NCBI RefSeq assembly: GCF_018130765.1 | Contig: NZ_JAFCJZ010000010.1 | Span: 1 to 64,000, forward strand | Direction of reading: 5' to 3' | Length of the DNA: 64,000 bases | Source: Bradyrhizobium iriomotense | GTDB lineage: Bacteria; Pseudomonadota; Alphaproteobacteria; Rhizobiales; Xanthobacteraceae | Shown: piece by piece, positions 44,676 through 53,152 of the stretch | How the letters are laid out: every line of letters begins with the position of its first letter | How positions within the stretch are numbered: the first letter of the stretch is position 1 | The notes under the pieces: generated by a model | The model's input: the letters and a program-made list of their open reading frames with translations, nothing else | Database searches by the model: none | What the model was told of the DNA's origin: nothing | Position numbers and translations under genes: made by a program

Positions 44676-46835
44676 TCACGCCGCGATGTCGTAGCGGTCG
44701 AGGTTCATCACCTTGGTCCAGGCCTTGGCGAAGTCCTTGACGAACTTCTCCTTGGCGTCCGAGGTCGCATAGACCTCGGCGAAGGCGCGGAGCTGCGAGT
44801 GCGCGCCGAAGATGAGATCGGCGCGGGTGCCGGTCCACTTCACCGCGTTGGTCTTGCGGTCGCGTGCCTCGTAGCTGCCGTCGGCAACCGGCGTCCACTG
44901 CGCGCTCATGTCGAGCAGGTTGACGAAGAAGTCGTTGCTCAGCGTTCCCACCTTCGCGGTGAGCACGCCGTGCTTCGAACCGTTCGCATTGGCACCGAGC
45001 ACACGCAGGCCGCCGACCAGCGCGGTCAATTCAGGCCCGGTGAGCTTGAGCAGCTGCGCGCGATCGACCAGGGCTTCTTCCTGCTGCAGGAACTGCTGCC
45101 GCTTGCCGACATAGTTGCGGAAGCCATCGGCCCGCGGCTCGAGCGGCGCGAAGGACTCCGCGTCGGTCTGCTCCTGCGAGGCGTCCATGCGGCCCGGCGT
45201 GAAGCCGACCTTGACGTCGACGCCGGCATCCTTGGCGGCCTTCTCGACCGCGGCGGTGCCGCCGAGCACGATCAGGTCCGCGAGCGAGACCTTCTTCGCA
45301 CCGGTGCTGAACTCCTTCTGGATCGCTTCGAGCTTGCCGAGCACCTTGGAGAGCTGGGCCGGCTGGTTCACCTCCCAGTCCTTCTGCGGAGCAAGGCGGA
45401 TGCGCGCGCCGTTGGCACCGCCGCGCTTGTCCGAACCGCGGAACGTCGAGGCCGACGCCCAGGCGGTCGAGACCAGCTCGGACACCGAGAGGCCCGAAGC
45501 CAGGATCTTGCTCTTCAGCGCCGCGATGTCCTGATCGCTGACCAGCTCGTGGTTCACGGCCGGGATCCGATCCTGCCAGATCAGCGCTTCCTTCGGCACC
45601 AGCGGGCCGAGATAACGCTGGATCGGACCCATGTCGCGGTGGGTCAGCTTGAACCAGGCGCGGGCGAAGGCGTCCGCGAACTGGGCCGGGTTCTCCAGGA
45701 AGCGGCGCGAGATCTTCTCGTAGGCCGGATCCATGCGCAGCGACAGGTCGGTCGTCAGCATGGTCGGCCGGTGCTTCTTCGACTTGTCGAACGCATCGGG
45801 AATGATCGCGTCGGCACCCTTGGCCGTCCACTGGTTCGCGCCGCCCGGGCTCTTCGTCAGCTCCCATTCGTACTTGAACAGGTTCTCGAAGAAGTTGTTG
45901 CTCCACTTCGTCGGCGTCGTCGTCCACGTCACCTCGAGACCGCTGGTGATGGCATCGCCCGCGAGACCCGAAGCGTGCTTGCTCTTCCAGCCGAGGCCCT
46001 GCTCTTCCAGCGCGCCTGCTTCCGGCTCCGCACCGACCAGCGACGGATCACCCGCGCCGTGGGTCTTGCCGAAGGTGTGGCCGCCGGCGATCAGCGCGAC
46101 GGTCTCTTCGTCGTTCATCGCCATGCGGGCGAACGTCTCGCGGATGTCCTTGGCCGCGGCGACGGGATCCGGCTTGCCGTTCGGGCCTTCCGGGTTGACG
46201 TAGATGAGACCCATCTGCACGGCGCCGAGCGGCTCGGCGAGCTGGCGTTCGCCGCTGTAGCGCTCATCGCCGAGCCAGGTGCCTTCCGGACCCCAATAGA
46301 GCTCTTCCGGCTCCCAGACGTCGGCGCGGCCGCCGGCGAAACCGAAGGTCTTGAAGCCCATCGATTCCAGCGCGACGTTGCCGGCGAGCACCATCAAATC
46401 GGCCCAGGAAATCTTGCGGCCATACTTCTGCTTGATCGGCCAGAGCAGACGGCGCGCCTTGTCGAGGTTGGCGTTGTCGGGCCAGCTGTTCAGCGGCGCG
46501 AAGCGCTGCTGACCGGCACCGGCGCCGCCGCGGCCGTCGGTGATGCGGTAGGTGCCCGCGCTGTGCCAGGCCATGCGGATCATCAGGCCGCCATAGTGAC
46601 CGAAGTCGGCCGGCCACCACTCCTGCGAATCCGTCATCAGGGCGGTCAGGTCCTTGATGACCCCGTTCAGGTCGAGCGACTTGAATTCCTTGGCGTAATC
46701 GAACTCCTTGCCCATCGGGTCAGACAGGTCGGAATTCTTGTGCAGCATCTCGATGCTGAGCTGGGTTGGCCACCAGTCGCGGTTCACGCGCGTGGGTTTT
46801 CCGCCCGAAAACGGGCACTTCGAAGTGTCGTTCAT
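44676..46835 (-). CDS. katG: Bifunctional catalase-peroxidase
   Basis: A 719-residue haem catalase-peroxidase detoxifying H2O2. ATG 46835 follows GGAGGTAATC. Distal site R87, W90, H91 (IRMAWHSAGTYR); the Met-Tyr-Trp adduct is complete (W90, Y212 in GLIYVNPEG, M238), and the proximal ligand is H253 (GGHTFGKTHG), all with the spacing of M. tuberculosis KatG. The second, non-haem domain is intact. There is no signal peptide. It is divergent from oxyR with a 113-base shared gap, so peroxide induction through OxyR is likely. Confidence 0.97.
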   Translation of the reverse strand: MNDTSKCPFSGGKPTRVNRDWWPTQLSIEMLHKNSDLSDPMGKEFDYAKEFKSLDLNGVIKDLTALMTDSQEWWPADFGHYGGLMIRMAWHSAGTYRITDGRGGAGAGQQRFAPLNSWPDNANLDKARRLLWPIKQKYGRKISWADLMVLAGNVALESMGFKTFGFAGGRADVWEPEELYWGPEGTWLGDERYSGERQLAEPLGAVQMGLIYVNPEGPNGKPDPVAAAKDIRETFARMAMNDEETVALIAGGHTFGKTHGAGDPSLVGAEPEAGALEEQGLGWKSKHASGLAGDAITSGLEVTWTTTPTKWSNNFFENLFKYEWELTKSPGGANQWTAKGADAIIPDAFDKSKKHRPTMLTTDLSLRMDPAYEKISRRFLENPAQFADAFARAWFKLTHRDMGPIQRYLGPLVPKEALIWQDRIPAVNHELVSDQDIAALKSKILASGLSVSELVSTAWASASTFRGSDKRGGANGARIRLAPQKDWEVNQPAQLSKVLGKLEAIQKEFSTGAKKVSLADLIVLGGTAAVEKAAKDAGVDVKVGFTPGRMDASQEQTDAESFAPLEPRADGFRNYVGKRQQFLQQEEALVDRAQLLKLTGPELTALVGGLRVLGANANGSKHGVLTAKVGTLSNDFFVNLLDMSAQWTPVADGSYEARDRKTNAVKWTGTRADLIFGAHSQLRAFAEVYATSDAKEKFVKDFAKAWTKVMNLDRYDIAA

Positions 46836-46900
46836 GATTACCTCCTCTGGTGGCGTCCGACGGCGCCTTTGACCAGGTAGAACTACTCTAAGCGGCGCCT

Positions 46901-46942
46901 CCTATCAGGGGAAGTTGACTTTAATGATCGCCGCGATAGGAT
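46901..46942. promoter_or_regulatory. katG-oxyR divergent control region
   Basis: CCTATC (46901-46906) and GATAGG (46935-46940) form a wide inverted repeat 34 bases apart (about three helical turns). TTGACT (46915-46920) and TAGGAT (46937-46942), spaced 16, are a plausible oxyR promoter that overlaps the right half. If used, its start would fall at about the oxyR ATG. OxyR sites contain ATAG/CTAT elements, so this is a candidate operator. Confidence 0.4.
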
Positions 46943-46948
46943 TTTCTT

Positions 46949-47875
46949 ATGATAAATCTGACGCTGCGCCAGCTCCGGTATTTCGACGCGCTGGCGCGCC
47001 ACGGCCATTTCGGCCGTGCGGCCGAATCCTGCTCGATCTCGCAGCCAGCCCTGTCGATGCAGATCAAGGAACTGGAGGAGACGCTCGGCGGCCTGCTGCT
47101 GGAGCGCAGCGCACGGCAGGTCGCGCTGACCCGATTCGGCGAGGAACTCGCCCAGCGCGTCCGCGACATCCTGCGCTCGGTCGACGAACTCGGCGATTTC
47201 GCGCGCGCTTCGCAGGATCGCTTCGCCGGCCGCCTGCGCATCGGCATGATCCCGACCATCGCGCCGTACCTGCTGCCCAAGATCACCAAGAACCTCACGC
47301 GCATGCACCCGGAACTCGACATCCGCGTGCGCGAGACGATGACGCCCCGGCTGATCCAGGAACTGGTGGAGGGACGGCTCGACACCGCCATCGTCGCGCT
47401 GCCGGTGTCGGAGCCCTCGCTGACTGAGGTTGCGCTGTTCGAGGAAAAATTCCTGCTGGTGCGCCCCGGCGCGGACGAGGGAACGCCGGCACCCTCGCGC
47501 GAGATGATGCGGGAGATGCGGCTGCTGCTGCTCGAGGAGGGACACTGCTTCCGCGACCAGGCGCTGTCGTTCTGCAACATGCAATCGGCGCCGCCGCGCG
47601 AGATGCTTGACGCGAACTCACTGTCCACGCTGGTGCAGATGGTCAGCGCCGGCATCGGCGTGACGTTGATTCCGGAGATGGCGGTGCCGGTGGAGACGCG
47701 ATCGGCCTCGGTCTCGCTGACGCGATTCCGCGACCCGCAGCCCTCGCGCACCATCGGCATGGTCTGGCGCAAGACCAGCCCGCTGGCGCGGCAGCTGCTG
47801 CAGATTTCCGAGGTGGTGTGCCTGTCGGCCGGCAAAGTGCGCGCACGGCAGCCCGTGCGCAGCCAGCGGGCTTGA
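46949..47875 (+). CDS. oxyR: Hydrogen-peroxide sensing LysR regulator OxyR
   Basis: A 308-residue LysR-family protein. HTH: MINLTLRQLRYFDALARHGH then FGRAAESCSISQPALSMQIK. The redox pair C200 and C209 in EEGHCFRDQALSFC is at the positions and spacing of E. coli C199/C208, so this is a true OxyR rather than a generic LysR. It is divergent from katG, its expected target. The GNAT gene starts 6 bases after its stop and is probably co-transcribed. ATG 46949 has only a weak AGGA upstream. Confidence 0.95.
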   Translation: MINLTLRQLRYFDALARHGHFGRAAESCSISQPALSMQIKELEETLGGLLLERSARQVALTRFGEELAQRVRDILRSVDELGDFARASQDRFAGRLRIGMIPTIAPYLLPKITKNLTRMHPELDIRVRETMTPRLIQELVEGRLDTAIVALPVSEPSLTEVALFEEKFLLVRPGADEGTPAPSREMMREMRLLLLEEGHCFRDQALSFCNMQSAPPREMLDANSLSTLVQMVSAGIGVTLIPEMAVPVETRSASVSLTRFRDPQPSRTIGMVWRKTSPLARQLLQISEVVCLSAGKVRARQPVRSQRA

Positions 47876-47881
47876 GCTCTT

Positions 47882-48334
47882 ATGCCGCAACCCATCATCC
47901 GCCCCGCCCGCACTGAGGAATATGACGAGATCGGCCGCGTCTGGATGGAGAGCTGGGTTTCAACCGGGCTTGCCGAGGCCAGCAACTTCCTGCTCGCGAA
48001 CCTCAGGGCGCGCGTCCGGCGCGAGATCGAGGACGGCTGGAGCCTGTACGTCGCCGACGACAACGGCACCATCGCCGCGATGCTGGCGCTGCATCTGCCA
48101 GAATTCTATCTCGACCAGCTCTTTGTCGCGCCCGCCCATCAGGGCCGCTCGCTCGGCCGGCAATTGCTCGCCTTCGCGCGCACGCAAATGCCTGATGAGA
48201 TCTACCTGCGCTGCGTACGCGAGAACGAAAAGGCCTGGCGCTGGTACGAGCGCGAAGGCTTTGTGTTCGAGAAGGAAGAGATCGCGACGGCGACGGGCTT
48301 CATGATGAAATGCTATCGGTGGAAGAGGCCGTAG
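47882..48334 (+). CDS. GNAT-family N-acetyltransferase
   Basis: A 150-residue acetyltransferase from ATG 47882. The acetyl-CoA pyrophosphate loop is LFVAPAHQGRSLGRQLLAFA (QGRSLG fits Q/R-x-x-G-x-G/A), preceded by strand LPEFYLDQLFV and followed by LRCVRENEKAWRWYEREGF, typical of the fold. The substrate is unknown. It is 6 bases downstream of oxyR, so its expression may follow oxyR; whether it helps in oxidative stress is inference. Confidence 0.87.
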   Translation: MPQPIIRPARTEEYDEIGRVWMESWVSTGLAEASNFLLANLRARVRREIEDGWSLYVADDNGTIAAMLALHLPEFYLDQLFVAPAHQGRSLGRQLLAFARTQMPDEIYLRCVRENEKAWRWYEREGFVFEKEEIATATGFMMKCYRWKRP

Positions 48335-48417
48335 GCGCCGGCGCAGCTTGCGGTTGTCACGATCCCAACCTAGTGTGGCGTGACCGATGACCTCCTGTCT
48401 CTGATCTCCCGGAATCC

Positions 48418-49257
48418 ATGGTTCGAACTACTGTCTCGCTGATCGCGCTGTTGTCCCTTTTGACTTCGGCTGCCGCCCAAACCCCTCCCGCAACCGCCAC
48501 GCCTCCGGCCTCAACCGCGACACCGGCGAAACCGGTTTCCAAGAAAGCGGTGCCGAAGGCCAAACCGGTTGCAAAGCAGCCGGTCGCGGTGGAGAGCGGC
48601 CCGTGTCGGCTTGGCGTGATCTCTGTGATCGGAGACCGCTACGCCGTGCAGAAATTTGGCCTCACGATTTTCGAGAATGAGGTGAACGAGGTCCCGATCG
48701 ACTGGGGACTCGATGATCTCGTCTTTGCGCGCGTGCGCGCGGCAACAAACAACGATCCCGCGGTGCGCAGGATCACCTATCCCAAGGGCGTCTTCGACCC
48801 CTTCTATAATCCGAAAACGATCCTCATCCGAGATCCCGGAGAGCGTCTGCCGGTGATCGTGCGGAGCTTTACCGCGAATGCCAGTTGCGAGCGCTATCTT
48901 GTCGCGACGACTTTCAAGGCCGAGTTGCCGAATACGCACATGACGCTGAACGGAATCGGAACCTACAATCAGGGCCTCGGCGGTCTCCTCCGGCATTCTC
49001 ATCTTTTCGCCAATGTTGCGATCACGCTGATCGACGGCCGAACCTATGAGGAGATCAAGCGCCCCTTTGTGAATTTCGGCGCGAACTTCGCTGCGAGTAT
49101 GCGACTGACCGAAGACCCGCTCACCAAGCTCGACAACTCGCTGTTCCCTGAGCCACCCGCGGCAGCTTCAGCCAGCACGGCGCTGCGCGAGAGGACGCGG
49201 GCACTCGTCGCAGACAGGCTCGACCGGGGCTTGCCTGGCTATCTCAAAGAGGACTGA
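48418..49257 (+). CDS. Secreted hypothetical protein
   Basis: A 279-residue protein with a signal peptide (MVRTTVSLIALLSLLTSAAA, cleavage near AAAQ), then a Pro/Ala/Thr/Lys-rich linker (residues 22-58). The mature domain starts GPCRLGVISVIGDRYAVQKF and has many beta-strand segments (LTIFENEVNEVPIDWGLDD, TLIDGRTYEEIKRPFVNFG). Two Cys (residue 62 and one near 160, in NASCERY) could form a disulfide. I do not recognise the family and see no catalytic motif. Likely periplasmic. It has its own intergenic region and no clear partner. Confidence 0.75.
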   Translation: MVRTTVSLIALLSLLTSAAAQTPPATATPPASTATPAKPVSKKAVPKAKPVAKQPVAVESGPCRLGVISVIGDRYAVQKFGLTIFENEVNEVPIDWGLDDLVFARVRAATNNDPAVRRITYPKGVFDPFYNPKTILIRDPGERLPVIVRSFTANASCERYLVATTFKAELPNTHMTLNGIGTYNQGLGGLLRHSHLFANVAITLIDGRTYEEIKRPFVNFGANFAASMRLTEDPLTKLDNSLFPEPPAAASASTALRERTRALVADRLDRGLPGYLKED

Positions 49258-49357
49258 GCCGAAGTCAGAACTATCTGTATCGTCGCGCATTGCGATTCAC
49301 TGCAGAGGCGTCATGAATCCGCCCTGGCTCACTTCGAGCCGATGAAAGGTCAACGCC

Positions 49358-49954
49358 ATGATCAAGCTCTATTGGTCGCCCCGCTCGCGCTCGTTCACGA
49401 CGCTCTGGCTGATGGAAGAGAGCGGCCTGCCCTATGAGCGCGTGCTGACCGACATCTCGACCGGCGCGCAGAAGGCGCCGGACTATCTCAAGATCAACCC
49501 GATGGGCAAGGTGCCGGCGCTCAGCGACGGCGATGCCGCGCTCGGCGAAGCCGCGGCCATCTGCGCCTACATCGCCGACCGCTATCCCGAGACGAAGCTC
49601 GCGCCCTCCGTGACCGACCCGCGTCGCGCGCGCTATCTGCAATGGCTGTTCTTCTCGCCCAGCTGCATCGAGCCCGCCATCATCCAGATCTTCACCAAGA
49701 TCGAGATCCCGACCTCGACCGCGGCCTGGGGCAGCGCGACGCAGGTGTTCGACGTGCTGGAGGCTGCGCTCGCCAAGGGGCCGTGGATACTCGGCGAGGA
49801 GTTTTCCGCCGCCGACGTCACGGTCGGCTCGGGCCTGAACTTTGCGGTGCGCCTGTTCAAGATGGTGCCGTCGCGGCCGGCCTTCGATGCCTATCTCGCG
49901 CGCTGCATGGCACGCCCGGCGTTCCAGCGCGCGGAGAAGATCGCGGCTGGCTAA
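49358..49954 (+). CDS. Glutathione S-transferase family protein
   Basis: A 198-residue GST. The N-terminal thioredoxin-like domain is MIKLYWSPRSRSFTTLWLM (Ser/Arg-rich active-site loop rather than Tyr or Cys), with the cis-Pro in KVPALSDGD and the GSH-binding ALGEAAAICAYIADRYP. The C-terminal helical domain follows from about residue 85, with KGPWILGEEFSAADVTVGSG as the conserved N-capping box. Likely glutathione conjugation or peroxidase activity in the cytosol; the physiological substrate is unknown. It is monocistronic by context and converges with the autotransporter gene. Confidence 0.9.
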   Translation: MIKLYWSPRSRSFTTLWLMEESGLPYERVLTDISTGAQKAPDYLKINPMGKVPALSDGDAALGEAAAICAYIADRYPETKLAPSVTDPRRARYLQWLFFSPSCIEPAIIQIFTKIEIPTSTAAWGSATQVFDVLEAALAKGPWILGEEFSAADVTVGSGLNFAVRLFKMVPSRPAFDAYLARCMARPAFQRAEKIAAG

Positions 49955-50016
49955 AGCGTTTCAAGCGAAGCGGGCATCGGTTCGCGTCAAGAAAACGCGT
50001 CAAACAAGAATCCCGC

Positions 50017-52011
50017 CTACAGCCTGATCTTGAGGACGGCGAACCCGGACTGCTGCATCAGTCCGGAGGACGTCGCCGAGAGGCCATAGCGAAGGCCGAA
50101 ATCGAAGCGATTGTTGTCGGCCGCGACGAGGCCGAGCGCGGTCGAGTAGATCCATGGCGACAGCGCAAGACCGTTGGTGACGAATGTATCGCCGCCGCCG
50201 GCAAACGCGGACTTGATCTGAAGGCCCTGGTTCAGCGCGTTGTAGCCGACACCGACCTCGCCGGTGAGATAGACCTCATTCGCGATCCTGTAGGCGCCCT
50301 TCAGTCCTGCCGTCAGCGCCAGTTCGCGATAGGTTTGCGAATCCACGTTGAGGCTGAAGCCGCCTGCACCGCCTTCCTGATAGGCGGGCGAACGAACCTG
50401 GCCATAGTCCAGCCGCAGCGACGGCGCGATCGCAAGCCCCGGCTCGATCGGGATCAGCTTGCGGATGCCGGCGCCCGCATGGCCGCTGTAGGAGCGATAG
50501 CCGGCGCCGGCCGTGCTGTTGATGAAGGTCAGCGAACGGCTTTCGCCATTGTCATTGAGCGCGCCATCGATCTGGCCGTCGACCTGGACGCCATGGCCGA
50601 GCACATAGGCGCCGTAGAGTCCCGCCTGATAGGAATCGATGGCGAGCCGGCTCGGGACAGCGTCATCGCTGCCGGTGATGGCTTGATGCGAATAGGCGAA
50701 CACGCCGCCAAGCATCGCGCGCGGGGAGATCGTCGCGTCCGCACCGACGGCAATGCCGCCGCCGGTGGCGTTATAGCCGGGCACGCCGTCCACACTGCCC
50801 TGCCGGACACTGCCGCCGAGCGGCTTCATCCAGACATTCCGCTCGGCCGTGACGCCGGCGTTCAGCCCGAGCACGTCGTCCAGCCGGCCCGTCATCGCCT
50901 GCTGGAACACGCGCTGGGTGGAATAGGTCGCCTGCGATGCCGCGCCGGTGAGGACAGGCAAGGTCTGGTTGACGGCGTTGACGAGACCGGAGCCGCTGAG
51001 ATTGTCGAGTACGGTGAAGCCGGTCGCCATGCTGCCGCTCCAGCCGAGCGATGTCGCAGACAAGCGATAGAGCATGCTGGCCGCGCCCAGGCCGGCGCGG
51101 CTGTTCTGCGCTTGCAGCGTCTCAGCGTAGGGGCGCACCAAAGAGAGGTAGGCGACGCCGCCGGTCGGGTTGCCCGAGAGATCGTAGGTACTGACCAGCA
51201 TCTGCGCGCCCGACGCATCGCCGCTGGCTGCGCCATAGAGACTGCTGAGAGTACCCTTCGAGAGCGTGTTGAAGAGCACGTTGCCTTCAGGCGTCACCGA
51301 GCCCAGCAGCGTGAAGTTCGCGGCACCGCTTCCCGCGGGCGCGATGCCGGCGCCCCAGAAATAGCCGTTCTGGTAATTGGTGATGACGAAGCGGCCGGGC
51401 GCGGAGGTGCCGAACAGCGTGGAGCTGACGATCCGCCACGGCGTACCCGATGTCCACGCCCATTGCGGGACGGAGTTGGCGGGGACGGCCTGCGAGGCCG
51501 GCGGCGTGAACGTCGCGGGGTCATAGGGCAGCATGTAGGCCCAGTGCGTCACGAGCAGAGTGTCGCCCGTGATCATCTGCATTTCCATCGCGGTCACGCC
51601 GTTGATGGTTCGCATGTGGCCGAGGCCGACGGTCACCGCGCCGCCCGATGTCGGCGTGAACAGCATCGTGATCTGGCCCGCGGTCGTGACGAAGCCCTGG
51701 ATGGTCGAGCTATCCGTCAGCAGCGCCGATCCCAGCTTGAGTTGGGCAACGCTCGTTCCCGTGAACGAGCCGTTGGTCGCGGTTGCGAGCGACCACAGCG
51801 TCTGGTCGCCGATCGGGATCGGATTGGAGAAGCCGGTCTTCGGCGCGGCGTAGGCCAGCAGCTGCGCCGTCGGCACGTACCAGTTCGTGTTGGAGAGGGT
51901 CGTATCCCAGATCGCCGACTGGGCCAGGGCATGCGAGCCGCCGCAAAGCAGCACGGCGCCCATGGCGGACGCCAGCGCAGCCGCGCGACACATCGCATGC
52001 ACTCTCGACAA
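50017..52011 (-). CDS. Autotransporter-like outer-membrane beta-barrel protein
   Basis: A 664-residue protein with a signal peptide (MSRVHAMCRAAALASAMGAV ... ALAQ, cleavage near residue 31; an internal ATG at residue 7 is possible). Residues 32-390 are a passenger rich in Ser/Thr/Gly/Ala without the usual long beta-helix repeats or a protease motif. Residues about 400-664 fit an autotransporter barrel: ERNVWMKPLGGSVRQGSVDG at its start, alternating strands such as YGLYGAYVLGHGVQVDGQID-like stretches, and AVLKIRL at the end. The C-terminal residue is Leu instead of the usual Phe/Tyr/Trp. Function of the passenger unknown. Confidence 0.75.
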   Translation of the reverse strand: MSRVHAMCRAAALASAMGAVLLCGGSHALAQSAIWDTTLSNTNWYVPTAQLLAYAAPKTGFSNPIPIGDQTLWSLATATNGSFTGTSVAQLKLGSALLTDSSTIQGFVTTAGQITMLFTPTSGGAVTVGLGHMRTINGVTAMEMQMITGDTLLVTHWAYMLPYDPATFTPPASQAVPANSVPQWAWTSGTPWRIVSSTLFGTSAPGRFVITNYQNGYFWGAGIAPAGSGAANFTLLGSVTPEGNVLFNTLSKGTLSSLYGAASGDASGAQMLVSTYDLSGNPTGGVAYLSLVRPYAETLQAQNSRAGLGAASMLYRLSATSLGWSGSMATGFTVLDNLSGSGLVNAVNQTLPVLTGAASQATYSTQRVFQQAMTGRLDDVLGLNAGVTAERNVWMKPLGGSVRQGSVDGVPGYNATGGGIAVGADATISPRAMLGGVFAYSHQAITGSDDAVPSRLAIDSYQAGLYGAYVLGHGVQVDGQIDGALNDNGESRSLTFINSTAGAGYRSYSGHAGAGIRKLIPIEPGLAIAPSLRLDYGQVRSPAYQEGGAGGFSLNVDSQTYRELALTAGLKGAYRIANEVYLTGEVGVGYNALNQGLQIKSAFAGGGDTFVTNGLALSPWIYSTALGLVAADNNRFDFGLRYGLSATSSGLMQQSGFAVLKIRL

Positions 52012-52149
52012 GATCGTTCCTCCCGAACCGCGGGATACGATCCTGCGGCGCCACCGGGGGGAGCAAACATGCTTCTAGTGCAGAGTCAGCCCCATGATCG
52101 TGGGGTGCCTGGGAAGGGCGCGGCCGCGGGCGCCTCAGGATCGAGATCT

Positions 52150-52240
52150 CGTAGGGTGGGCAAAGCGGAGCGTGCCCACGACCTGTGTCGCTACTGAAAA
52201 ATGGTGGGCACGTCGCTTACGCTCCTTTGCCCACCCTGCG
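52150..52240. repeat. Family A palindromic repeat, copy 3
   Basis: CGTAGGGTGGGCAAAGCGGAG pairs with CTCCTTTGCCCACCCTGCG, with inner GTGCCCAC/GTGGGCAC arms. It lies between the autotransporter start and the fabI stop on the same strand, and may separate those transcripts. Copies at 3175-3270 and 21388-21466. Confidence 0.7.
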
Positions 52241-52250
52241 GCATCCTCGT

Positions 52251-53051
52251 CTAGTCCGGAGCCTTCAAATCATCCGGCCTCGGCATCAGGACGATGTTGT
52301 AGCCACTGTCGACATAGTGGATCTCGCCGGTCACACCACCTGAGAGATCCGACAGCAGATACAGCGCCGAGCCGCCGAGCTCGTCGAGCGTGACGCCGCG
52401 GCGGAGCGGCGCATGTTTCTGCATGTACGCGAACATCGCCCGCGCCTCGCCGATGCCGGAGCCCGCGAGCGTGCGGATGGGCCCCGCGGAGATCGCATTG
52501 ACGCGGATGCCGCGCGGTCCGAAATCGGAGGCGAGGTAGCGCACCGAGGCTTCCAGCGCGGCCTTGGCAACGCCCATCACATTGTAGTTCGGCATCGCGC
52601 GCTCGGAGGCGCCGAAGGTCAGCGTGATCATGCTGCCGCCCTCCGTCATCAGCTCGGCGGCGCGCTTTGCCACTTCCGTGAACGAGAAGCAGGAGATCAC
52701 CATGGTGCGCGAAAAGTTCTCGCGGCTGGTGTCGGCGTAGCGGCCCTTCAGCTCGTTCTTGTCAGCGAAGCCGATGGCGTGGATGACGAAATCGAGCTTG
52801 CCCCACTTTTCGCGCAGCACGGCGAAGGTGGCATCGACGCTGGCGATGTCCTCGACGTCGCAGGGCAGCACGAGATCGACGCCGAGCGATTCCGCCAGCG
52901 GCTTGACGCGCTTGCCCAGGGCTTCGCCCTGGAAGGTGAAGGCAAGCTCGGCGCCGTGGGCATGCAGCGTCTTCGCCATGCCCCAGGCGATCGAATGATC
53001 ATTGGCGATGCCCATGATCAGACCGCGCTTGCCTTTCATCAAACCTTCCAT
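52251..53051 (-). CDS. fabI: Enoyl-[acyl-carrier-protein] reductase [NADH]
   Basis: A 266-residue SDR-type enoyl-ACP reductase, the last step of each fatty-acid elongation cycle. The cofactor motif is IMGIANDHSIAWGMAKTLHA, and Y156-x6-K163 is in PNYNVMGVAKAALEASVRYL. The residue aligned with E. coli Tyr146 is Phe (TLTFGASER), an active-site neighbour difference that may alter substrate or inhibitor fit. The catalytic Tyr156/Lys163 are intact. It follows fabB on the minus strand after about 100 bases. Confidence 0.95.
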   Translation of the reverse strand: MEGLMKGKRGLIMGIANDHSIAWGMAKTLHAHGAELAFTFQGEALGKRVKPLAESLGVDLVLPCDVEDIASVDATFAVLREKWGKLDFVIHAIGFADKNELKGRYADTSRENFSRTMVISCFSFTEVAKRAAELMTEGGSMITLTFGASERAMPNYNVMGVAKAALEASVRYLASDFGPRGIRVNAISAGPIRTLAGSGIGEARAMFAYMQKHAPLRRGVTLDELGGSALYLLSDLSGGVTGEIHYVDSGYNIVLMPRPDDLKAPD

Positions 53052-53152
53052 TGCCTCGCGGCTCCTATCATTCCCACGTCATCGCCCGCGCATGCGGGCG
53101 ATCCAGTATTCCAGAGACAGCAATTACAGGCCGAGAAGCCGCGGTGTGGGGC

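Noticed and set aside
44496..46880. Long plus-strand frame opposite katG
   Set aside because: katG has every catalytic residue on the minus strand; the frame also crosses a palindromic repeat.
49642..52197. Long plus-strand frame opposite the autotransporter gene
   Set aside because: It starts inside the GST gene in another frame and mirrors the autotransporter codons; no domain recognised.
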